The notes under the pieces were generated by a model. The model was not told where the DNA came from. It was given only the letters and a program-made list of their open reading frames with translations, and ran no database searches. From Glycomyces sp. YM15 (GTDB lineage: Bacteria > Actinomycetota > Actinomycetes > Mycobacteriales > Micromonosporaceae), in NCBI RefSeq assembly GCF_016918015.1, contig NZ_JAERMK010000015.1:31841-73122 (forward strand): DNA of 41,282 nt. Direction: 5' to 3'. This document shows positions 26,028-36,796 of the stretch, piece by piece (the stretch's first letter is position 1; the number at the start of each line of letters is the position of its first letter). Both the position numbers and the translations under genes were made by a program.

Positions 26028-27149
26028 TCAGCTCAATGCTTCGGGGAAGAGGCTCGCGGTCCACGAGTCGACCCGCCCGTCGCCGCCGCGCCGCGTCCGC
26101 CTGCGCGTGCCCTCGATCGTGAACCCGGCCTTCTCCGCGACGCGTTTCGAGGCCTCGTTCCCGACCACCGCGCGCCACTCGATCCGCTCCAGGCCCAGGT
26201 CCTCGAAGCCGAGCCGGCACAGCCGCCGGACCGCCGCGGTCATCCAGCCCTGTCCGCGCGCCCACGGCGAGCAGAAGTAGCCGATCTCGGCCTCGCCCGG
26301 CGCCTTGAGGACCAGATCGACCGAACCGCAGTACCGGTCGTCGGCGTCCGCGAGCGCGAACAGGACGCGCTCGCCCCGGTCCCACGCGCCCCGTGTGAAC
26401 GCGAACCAGCGGTCGGCCATCGCCCTGGAGTAGTCACCGGGCAGGTCCACCCACCGCTGCACTTCCGCGTCCGCGCAGGTCGCGGCGAGGTCGTCCAGGT
26501 CCGTCTCGCGCAGCGGCCGCAGTCGCAGCCCGACCGCGCCGGTCTCCAGCTCGCCGCGTTCGGCCATGAAGTACCCGGCCTGGCGCTTCAGGACCGCGTA
26601 GTCCGCGGGCGGGTCGTCCGGCCCGCGCACCTCCCCGGGCAGCACGCCGCCGACCCAGCAGTCCTTCGAGACGCCCCGCTGGTGCACCCCGTTGCGGGCG
26701 ATGCCCTCGACGGTGAACCCGGTGCGGATCGCCGCGAGGCGGGAGGCATGGTTCCCCACGATCGCGTCCCAGGCGATGCGCTTGGCGCCGAGGTTCTCGA
26801 ACCCGAACTCGACGGCGGCGCGGATCGCGCGCTGCGCCACGCCGCGCCCCCGCGCCCAGGGGGCGGTCACGTACGTGATCGTCAACTCGTACGGGAACGA
26901 CTTGGTGAGCGCCATCGAGCCGACCAGGTTCCCGACCTCGTCGACCACGGCCCAGCGAGGGTTCCCGCTCTGCCAGTGCCGCTCCTGCAGCCACACGAAG
27001 CGCTCGCGGGCGGTGCCCGCCCACGGCAGCGGCATGACGAGGAACCGCTCGATGAGCGGGTCGGCGTAGATCTTCGCGAGATCGGCCATGTGCCGCTGCT
27101 CCCACGTGACGAGTCGCAGGCCGTCGGCGGTGAGGGTGACGGGTTCCAT
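26028..27149 (-). CDS. Tandem-domain GNAT N-acetyltransferase (copy B)
   Basis: A 373-aa protein with two complete GNAT domains of RimJ/RimL type. Domain 1: LRLVTWEQRHMADLAKIY, ITYVTAPWARGRGVAQRAIRAAV, AWDAIVGNHASRLAAIRTGF. Domain 2: LRLRPLRETDLDDLAATC, IGYFCSPWARGQGWMTAAVRRLC, EWRAVVGNEASKRVAEKAGF. Both keep the R/Q-x-x-G-x-G/A acetyl-CoA loop. The two halves are plainly duplicates of one domain. ATG at 27149 fits the conserved N-terminus. It probably shares a transcript with copy A, 63 bp away. Confidence 0.85.
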   Translation of the reverse strand: MEPVTLTADGLRLVTWEQRHMADLAKIYADPLIERFLVMPLPWAGTARERFVWLQERHWQSGNPRWAVVDEVGNLVGSMALTKSFPYELTITYVTAPWARGRGVAQRAIRAAVEFGFENLGAKRIAWDAIVGNHASRLAAIRTGFTVEGIARNGVHQRGVSKDCWVGGVLPGEVRGPDDPPADYAVLKRQAGYFMAERGELETGAVGLRLRPLRETDLDDLAATCADAEVQRWVDLPGDYSRAMADRWFAFTRGAWDRGERVLFALADADDRYCGSVDLVLKAPGEAEIGYFCSPWARGQGWMTAAVRRLCRLGFEDLGLERIEWRAVVGNEASKRVAEKAGFTIEGTRRRTRRGGDGRVDSWTASLFPEALS

Positions 27150-27263
27150 AGCGTCCGATTGTGCCGCACCGGCTGCCATCGGGGCCAGCCGCTGACGACG
27201 CGTACTATTGACCGGGAAATCCACCCGATTTGGCCGAGACGTTGCTGTGGGAGCTGATCTTCC

Positions 27264-30161
<2,898 letters not shown>

Positions 30162-30165
30162 GGGC

Positions 30166-30888
30166 ATGACCCGTCGTATCTATGTGCCCGCGAACGCGGA
30201 GATGCTGGCTCACCTCGCCGCCCGCGGTGAGGTGACGCCGAGCACGGTCCACACGGTGACGGCCTGGCTCAGGCGCGAGGCGCCGCAGGCCGATGTGGAG
30301 GACTTGGAGTACACGGCGTTCGCGGACGCCGCGCTGGCCTCGGTCGCGTTGCTGCCGGGCCAGCCGCCGCGGCGGGTGGTGATCTCCGCTGACGTCCCCG
30401 ACGAGCTCGTCGCGGATCAGCCGGGGAGTACGGCCGCCGCGTTCGACGGCAGTGTGAAGCTGAAGAAGGTGGCGGCGATCCACATGGACGACGCCGCCGC
30501 GGCCGAGGAGATCGCGGCCGAGCTCGCCTCGGATGAGCCCGACCTGGAGTCGATCGAGTCGAACGTGCTCGACTGGTATGCCCCGTCGGAGCTTCAGGAC
30601 CTGTTGGCGGCCTTGGGCTTAGCGGTCTTCGGCAGCAGCAGCCCGAAGGCGAGCACGGCGCAGAACGCGCCGGCGAACATGGCCGTCATCGAGCCGTTGT
30701 ACTGCCACTGGAAGCTGAGCGCGAGGAACGCGTTGTCGAGCGGCGAGACCTCGTCGAGTCCGACGCCGAGGAGCACTTCGACGCCGATCTGGGCGATCAC
30801 GGTGGACACCAGCCAGATCGCGCCGGGGATCGCCCCGGCGAGCAGGTGCCCGAGGAGCTTCACGCCTGCTTTCTTCTTGCGCAGGTAG
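30166..30888 (+). CDS. DUF6912-type protein with apparent lost stop and antisense extension
   Basis: Residues ~1-147 (to about 30606) match a small actinobacterial family encoded just after secA: RIYVPANAEMLAHLAARGEV, DLEYTAFADAALASVALL, RRVVISADVPDELV, VAAIHMDDAAAAEEIAAEL and the closing LDWYAPSELQDLL. There the family normally ends. Here the frame continues another ~90 residues of Ser/Pro/Thr-rich sequence that is exactly antisense to the coding strand of the convergent membrane-protein gene. A TAG stands at 30620-30622 one frame away, so a single indel near the end would explain the lost stop. Function unknown; co-expressed with secA (4-nt gap). Confidence 0.7.
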   Translation: MTRRIYVPANAEMLAHLAARGEVTPSTVHTVTAWLRREAPQADVEDLEYTAFADAALASVALLPGQPPRRVVISADVPDELVADQPGSTAAAFDGSVKLKKVAAIHMDDAAAAEEIAAELASDEPDLESIESNVLDWYAPSELQDLLAALGLAVFGSSSPKASTAQNAPANMAVIEPLYCHWKLSARNALSSGETSSSPTPRSTSTPIWAITVDTSQIAPGIAPASRCPRSFTPAFFLRR

Positions 30889-31532
30889 AGGAACGCGCAG
30901 ACGCCGCAGGCGAGTCCGGCGATGAACGGCAGGGTGCGGCCGAGCGCGCCGTACTGGTCGAGCGGGTCGGAGAAGAGGCTCACCGATGTGGCCGATTCGA
31001 ACAGGCCGCGGGCGAACATGAGGCCCAGGAGCAGCAGGGTCGCGCTGAGTCCGGCGACGACGGTGACGCTGCGCCTCGGCAGCGCGAACAGGCCGCCGAC
31101 GACCGCAGAGCCGAGCAGCACGAGTGCCAGGACCAGGGCGATCGAAGCGTCGACGGCGAAGCTCGTGTAGGCGACGGCCCCGGCGGCGAGTCCGATCACG
31201 GTGAATCCGAGCGCGGTCATGGCCCGCTGCGGGCCCCTCAAGAGCCGGGGCGTGACGACGCCGGCGACGGCGCCCGCGAACGCGGCGACGATGATGGGGC
31301 TGAACAGGCTGTTCGCCAGGAGCATCACGCCGGTGTCGTCGAGGCCGTCGGCCATGCCGGTGAGTCGGTAGAGCGAGAAGACGACCCCGGCGAGTGAGAG
31401 CACCGCGGAGGCGCTGAGCACCCACAGCGCGACCAGGCCCGGCTGGGGAGAAGCGTGCTCGGTTCCGGTCGTGGCGCTTTCGGCCGCCGCTGACTCCTTG
31501 ATCGGGTCCTGAGCTTCCTGCGTTTCCGTCAC
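30594..31532 (-). CDS. Polytopic membrane protein of unknown function
   Basis: A 312-aa protein. A hydrophilic N-terminus (~35 aa, Glu/Ala/Thr-rich) precedes about eight membrane helices. A Lys/Arg-rich loop (LYLRKKKAGVKL) separates the last group; the C-terminus is short and basic. I recognise no family. GTG at 31532 is chosen because TACTCT lies exactly 6 nt upstream (leaderless) and the longer frame adds Cys/Pro-rich non-membrane sequence. Its last ~295 bases are overlapped tail-to-tail by the extended DUF6912-type frame. Divergent from pruA. Confidence 0.8.
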   Translation of the reverse strand: MTETQEAQDPIKESAAAESATTGTEHASPQPGLVALWVLSASAVLSLAGVVFSLYRLTGMADGLDDTGVMLLANSLFSPIIVAAFAGAVAGVVTPRLLRGPQRAMTALGFTVIGLAAGAVAYTSFAVDASIALVLALVLLGSAVVGGLFALPRRSVTVVAGLSATLLLLGLMFARGLFESATSVSLFSDPLDQYGALGRTLPFIAGLACGVCAFLYLRKKKAGVKLLGHLLAGAIPGAIWLVSTVIAQIGVEVLLGVGLDEVSPLDNAFLALSFQWQYNGSMTAMFAGAFCAVLAFGLLLPKTAKPKAANRS

Positions 31533-31538
31533 CAGCCC

Positions 31539-31544
31539 AGAGTA
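31539..31544 (-). promoter_or_regulatory. -10 (TACTCT) of a leaderless gene
   Basis: TACTCT on the minus strand ends 6 nt before the GTG at 31532. Confidence 0.5.
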
Positions 31545-31684
31545 CGGACCGGGCACTCGGGGCATTCCTGCGGAGGCCCGAGTGTGGGCTGGGCGGATCA
31601 ATCCCGGGGCGCACCGCTCCTTGTTCACATCGCAGCAGGTCACGGGCCTTGAACTGTGCGAGGATGGCGACAGGGCAGCCGATC

Positions 31685-31721
31685 TTGTAGCCTACTGATC
31701 AAAGACATAAATCTGCAGTAG
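31685..31721 (+). promoter_or_regulatory. Candidate pruA promoter flanked by an inverted repeat
   Basis: CTACTG (31692-31697) and CAGTAG (31716-31721) form a perfect inverted repeat around an A/T-rich core that contains CATAAA (31706-31711); TTGTAG (31685-31690) is a possible -35. A regulator could bind here to control proline catabolism. Confidence 0.35.
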
Positions 31722-31745
31722 CCATTGATTCGACGGGAGGGCGCG

Positions 31746-33371
<1,626 letters not shown>

Positions 33372-33387
33372 CCAGCCTCGAACGAGG

Positions 33388-33417
33388 GGGCCCGGACTGC
33401 GAAGTCCGGGCCCTTTT
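33388..33417 (+). terminator. Intrinsic terminator of pruA
   Basis: A perfect 11-bp stem (33388-33398 with 33403-33413, loop GCGA) followed by TTTT. The T-tract runs straight into the -10 of the next gene. Confidence 0.9.
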
Positions 33418-33421
33418 ATGC
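33416..33421 (+). promoter_or_regulatory. -10 (TATGCT) of a leaderless gene, overlapping a terminator
   Basis: TATGCT ends 7 nt before the ATG at 33429 and starts inside the T-tract of the pruA terminator. No ribosome site exists between them. Confidence 0.6.
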
Positions 33422-33428
33422 TTGGCCC

Positions 33429-33728
33429 ATGACGAAGCGTGAGCATCCGCTCAAGGGCGAGTTCGACACTGCCACCGCCCGTTGGGAACGCACCACCCAC
33501 GAGGACGGCACGCCCGCCGCGCTCGAGATCGGCTACGCCGACAACGGCCTGGTGGCCCTCCGCATGGCCGAGGACCCCGAGGGCGACATCCTCATCTACA
33601 CCCCGTCCGAATGGGAGGCCTTCGTCGAAGGCGTCCGCGACGGCGAGTTCGACATCGAGACCTGGGACGACGAGCCCATCGTCGAGATCATCGAAGACGA
33701 CGAGGAAGACGCGCCCGCGAGCAAGTAA
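33429..33728 (+). CDS. DUF397-like small acidic protein
   Basis: A 99-aa protein. VALRMAEDPEGDILIYTPSEWEAFVEGVRDGEFD matches the C-terminal half of DUF397 (RDSKDP..L.F...EW.AF..G...GEF). The N-terminal Ser/Cys block of typical DUF397 (GGNCVEVA) is replaced by PAALEIGYADNG, and the C-terminus is an acidic tail. DUF397 proteins are usually partners of helix-turn-helix regulators in streptomycetes and relatives; no such regulator is adjacent. The ATG at 33429 is leaderless from TATGCT. Confidence 0.7.
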   Translation: MTKREHPLKGEFDTATARWERTTHEDGTPAALEIGYADNGLVALRMAEDPEGDILIYTPSEWEAFVEGVRDGEFDIETWDDEPIVEIIEDDEEDAPASK

Positions 33729-34096
33729 CCCGCAGGGCCACAACCGAATCCGAGACCGCACGACCGCGCCGGCGCATCGATCGCCGACGCGGTCGCTCCG
33801 TTTTCGCACCTGTTCCGGATGTGCCATCTTCAGAATCCCCGTGCGTCCGTGTATCCGAACGGACTCGACGGTCTCTTCCCTGGTGAATGACGTGATTTCC
33901 GTCCAGCCCGTGGCGTTCGCGGCATTCCGGGCTTGAGTGCCTCCCGACCTATCGGCGCCTTGCGACTGAGCACATTTACGGCTCGCAAGCTTCGCCGTAC
34001 CCCACGCATGGCGGCAGGCGAGGAGAATGGATCGCGAAGGATCCCCCTCCTCACCGGACAACCGCATAGACCCCCGAGACCAGCAGAGGAGCTCCC
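33729..34096 (+). other. 368-nt region upstream of the protease/sigma/CHAT cassette
   Basis: No convincing gene. A short frame at 33933-34133 lacks coding bias. The region holds the inverted repeat CTTGCGA (33959-33965) / TCGCAAG (33983-33989), the second copy of a 21-bp dispersed element, and a small GGATC/GATCC repeat near 34028. It changes from the neighbours' G/C-rich texture to a more mixed one, consistent with the left edge of an acquired segment. Confidence 0.5.
33970..33990 (+). repeat. Dispersed 21-bp element, copy 2
   Basis: Matches 6637-6657 at 19 of 21 positions. Here its TCGCAAG forms the right arm of an inverted repeat with CTTGCGA at 33959-33965. Confidence 0.5.
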
Positions 34097-35644
34097 ATGC
34101 GATTGGTGTTCGCCGATCACGAACCCCATCTGAAGCCCAACCCCCGCCGCGACCACATGAGCGGCGTGCCCGAACTCTCCTACTCGACGCTGGACCGCCA
34201 CGGCGGCCGCGTCCTGGCCCCGGGCCAGGTCGTCCGCACCGCGGGTCAGTCCGCCCCGGTCGGGACCATTTACCGTTACGACCGCCTGCTGGTGGACGAG
34301 TCGGTCATCAACGACGCGGAGACCCGCGAAAAGCTCGAGAACGCGATAAGTCCCACCGGATTGTGGCTCGAGAGCCAGGCCGCGAGTTCGATCGTCGCGG
34401 GGCAGGGTTCCTACCGGGTTCCCGTTGTCAGTGCCCACGGTGACCAGTCCGCCGTCGATGCTTGGTCACTGCTTCAGCGCCTGCGCACCGACACCAGCGA
34501 AGACAGCCTTTCCGAGGACCTCCTCGAAAAGGTTCGTCTTGAACACTTGATGATCTGTTCCAAGGGAACGCCGGGCGTGAGCGGTGGTGAGCCTCCCCTC
34601 GGAGATCCGCGGGCATTCTCCCTGGGACGCATCCCTGTCGACATGGTCAACCCAATGCCCGTGCGCAGCCGCTTGGATGGCCGACTCCGTGTCGCGATTC
34701 TCGACACGGGGGTTCCGACCAAGCACCCCGCCTTCGACGTTTCCGACCGCACTGAAGGCGAAGACTCCTTCGTCGTGGTCGATCATGCCTTCCAGGCGAA
34801 GCTCGGTGAACATTCCGACTCACCCGCGATCCCGCTTGACGACCCTTGGGAGGGTCCGGTTCACGAGCCGACCCTCATCGGCGAGGTCGCCAGCCACTTC
34901 GGCCATGGGACCTTCATGACCGGCCTGCTCCGACAGATGTCTCCCGATGTCCAGGTCTACTCACTCCGAGTGGTCCACAACGATGGTCTTGCTTACGAGC
35001 ACGAGGTCATCGCGGCACTGCACCACGTCGCCGATCAGGTCGAGGCCGTCCGAAACGGTGACAGGGAGGCCTTCGGCGTCGATGTCGTAGTGCTGGCCAT
35101 GGGTTATGTGGACGAGAACCCGCACGACGAACCCGGTGGCTGGATCGGTGATGCTGTGCAGCGCCTGGCCCGGCTGGGAATTCCGGTCGTGGCCGCTGCC
35201 GGCAACCAGTCCTCGGACCGGCCGTTCTACCCGGCGGCGTTCGCGGCTTACCCGCAGACGGAGAACGCTGCGCCGATTCTGAGCGTGGGAGCCCTCAACC
35301 CCAATCGCCACATCGCGATGTTCTCGAACGAGGGCCCCTGGGTCTCGTGCTACGCCACCGGGGCCGGGTTGGTGAGCACGTTCCCCTGTGAGGCCAAGGG
35401 TTCGCGAATGCCGGACCGCCGAGCGAAGTCGACGATCCTCAACCGTCACCGTGAGAGCCACGATCCTGACGACTTCTCGTCCGGATTCGCGGTCTGGAGC
35501 GGCACTTCGTTCGCCGCGCCGTTGGCGGCGGCGTTCCTTGTGAACGCCATGTCGGAGGCAGAGATTGGAGCGGTGGACGGCGCTGCACAAGCGTCAGCGC
35601 GCGCACACGAGGCGTTGAAGCGGTTGAAGAAGCAGCTAGCCTGA
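34097..35644 (+). CDS. Cytoplasmic S8 (subtilisin-like) serine protease
   Basis: A 515-aa protease without signal peptide or membrane helix, so it should act inside the cell, unlike most subtilases. The catalytic triad is complete: D203 in VAILDTGVP, H270 in GHGTFMTG and S471 in SGTSFAAPLAAA; the oxyanion Asn is N370 in AAAGNQSS. The first ~195 residues have no family I recognise and may regulate the protease or bind a partner. The C-terminus ends in a basic helix (HEALKRLKKQ). ATG at 34097 follows AGAGGAG at 5-nt spacing. It opens a cassette with a sigma factor, a small protein and a TPR-CHAT protease; its stop is 4 nt from the sigma start. Codon use is less G/C-biased than in flanking genes. 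Confidence 0.92.
   Translation: MRLVFADHEPHLKPNPRRDHMSGVPELSYSTLDRHGGRVLAPGQVVRTAGQSAPVGTIYRYDRLLVDESVINDAETREKLENAISPTGLWLESQAASSIVAGQGSYRVPVVSAHGDQSAVDAWSLLQRLRTDTSEDSLSEDLLEKVRLEHLMICSKGTPGVSGGEPPLGDPRAFSLGRIPVDMVNPMPVRSRLDGRLRVAILDTGVPTKHPAFDVSDRTEGEDSFVVVDHAFQAKLGEHSDSPAIPLDDPWEGPVHEPTLIGEVASHFGHGTFMTGLLRQMSPDVQVYSLRVVHNDGLAYEHEVIAALHHVADQVEAVRNGDREAFGVDVVVLAMGYVDENPHDEPGGWIGDAVQRLARLGIPVVAAAGNQSSDRPFYPAAFAAYPQTENAAPILSVGALNPNRHIAMFSNEGPWVSCYATGAGLVSTFPCEAKGSRMPDRRAKSTILNRHRESHDPDDFSSGFAVWSGTSFAAPLAAAFLVNAMSEAEIGAVDGAAQASARAHEALKRLKKQLA
35615..35642 (+). promoter_or_regulatory. Candidate internal promoter for the sigma/CHAT genes
   Basis: TTGAAG (35615-35620), 16 bp, TAGCCT (35637-35642), then 6 nt to the ATG at 35649. 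It lies in the last codons of the protease gene. It would give a leaderless sigma mRNA independent of the protease; translational coupling is the alternative. Confidence 0.45.
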
Positions 35645-35648
35645 TGCC

Positions 35649-36266
35649 ATGAACGCGACTTCGGCTCACTCGGTGGCCGCTGTGGATTACGACCGGCGCG
35701 CGCGGCTCTATCTCGCTGCGCGCGCCGGGGACAACACGGCGCAGAGAACTCTCGTCGGGGAGCTCAACGAGCTCCTGTGGCGAGCTGCCCGCAGGACCGG
35801 CCTGGACCGCGAAAGCGCCTCGGACGTCGTGCAGACGGCCTGGCTTCGCCTGTGGCACATCGAGAAAGAGCTGGAACAACCTCGTGCGCTCACCAAGTGG
35901 CTGCTCACCACGGTCAGCCGCGAGGCCTGGAAGCAGATCGGTCATATGCGGCGCGAGGTCGTCGCCGATCCGATTGATATCCCGGAGGGAGCGGCCATCG
36001 AAGGCATCGAGGACGGCCTCGTCCGCGACGTCGAGCGAGAGGCCGTCCGACGCGCCTTCCTTGCCCAATCAGAGCGGTGCCGGCGATTGCTCGCCTTCGT
36101 GGCGACAACAGCCCGGCCCGACTACGACGTGATAGCCGAAGCGTTGGGAATGAAGAGGGGGAGCATCGGCCCGACCCGTGGCCGGTGCTTGGACAAACTG
36201 AGAAGGGCGCTCCAGGACGATCCGTCCTGGGACGGAGGTGAGGAGCGGGATGAAAATGCAGCCTGA
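35649..36266 (+). CDS. ECF-like sigma-70 family factor of the protease cassette
   Basis: A 205-aa sigma factor. Region 2 is read in ELLWRAARRTGLDRESASDVVQTAWLRLWHIEKEL, then ALTKWLLTTVSREAWKQIGHMRRE, the -10 binding and melting segment. Region 4 is RCRRLLAFVATTARPDYDVIAEALGMKRGSIGPTRGRCLDKLRRAL. No anti-sigma gene of usual form follows; instead the next gene overlaps its end by 17 nt. It would direct RNA polymerase to a private regulon, perhaps this cassette. The ATG at 35649 has no Shine-Dalgarno; it is either leaderless or coupled to the protease stop. Confidence 0.9.
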   Translation: MNATSAHSVAAVDYDRRARLYLAARAGDNTAQRTLVGELNELLWRAARRTGLDRESASDVVQTAWLRLWHIEKELEQPRALTKWLLTTVSREAWKQIGHMRREVVADPIDIPEGAAIEGIEDGLVRDVEREAVRRAFLAQSERCRRLLAFVATTARPDYDVIAEALGMKRGSIGPTRGRCLDKLRRALQDDPSWDGGEERDENAA

Positions 36267-36786
36267 ATACGAGAGTCAGGGTGAATTCGAGCCGTTGGAC
36301 TCCTGCGACGAACGGATTCTCGCAGTGATCAACGAGCTTCATCATCGAGACGATCCGATTCCGACCGATCTCAATGAACGTGTGCAGTTCGTGCTCGAAC
36401 TCGAAGCCGAACTCGATGCACGGGTCGCCGACGTTTATCGGCCCACGGAATTGACGTTGGTTCGCGGAGACGCCGAGCTGACTGTGAATCAAGGAGATCC
36501 AGCATCGATCACCTTTGACTGCGAATCGGTCGCGGTCATGGTGACCCCTCGCCCTTCCGCACTGGGGGAACTCCGCCTCGACGGCTGGATAGCACCTGAG
36601 GGATCCTATGAGGTCGAGTTGCGGAGCCCCAGCGGCGCTCGGCGCGTGTCCACCGACGAGTCCGGTCGGTTCGTCGTCGAGGGCCTGCCCAACGATCAGA
36701 TGTTCCAGCTCGTGGTCCGGCCTGAGGAAGATCTGCAGAGAGTCGGCTTGCCAGCTGTGGTCGTGACGCCTGCAGTCCGGCTGTAG
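36250..36786 (+). CDS. Small helix plus beta-sandwich protein of the protease cassette
   Basis: A 178-aa protein with no family I can name firmly. The N-terminal half is acidic and helical (CDERILAVINELHH, LNERVQFVLELEAELDARVADV). The C-terminal half (~95-175) looks like a carboxypeptidase-regulatory / transthyretin-like beta-sandwich: LRLDGWIAPEGSYEVELRSP, RVSTDESGRFVVEGLPNDQMFQLVV. ATG at 36250 has AGGAG upstream; a second ATG lies two codons on (36256). It overlaps the sigma gene and ends 10 nt before the CHAT gene. The position suggests an adaptor or anti-sigma-like substrate of the CHAT or S8 protease; this is inference. Confidence 0.8.
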   Translation: MKMQPEYESQGEFEPLDSCDERILAVINELHHRDDPIPTDLNERVQFVLELEAELDARVADVYRPTELTLVRGDAELTVNQGDPASITFDCESVAVMVTPRPSALGELRLDGWIAPEGSYEVELRSPSGARRVSTDESGRFVVEGLPNDQMFQLVVRPEEDLQRVGLPAVVVTPAVRL

Positions 36787-36789
36787 CAT
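36784..36789 (+). promoter_or_regulatory. Possible -10 (TAGCAT) for a leaderless CHAT transcript
   Basis: TAGCAT begins at the stop of the small protein and ends 7 nt before the ATG at 36797. No clear -35 was found. Confidence 0.35.
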
Positions 36790-36796
36790 ATGAAGA

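Noticed and set aside
33933..34133. Short plus-strand frame before the S8 protease, beginning MSASRPIG.
   Set aside because: No ribosome site or coding bias; it overlaps the protease start in another frame. Its FTARK string is only the translated 21-bp element.
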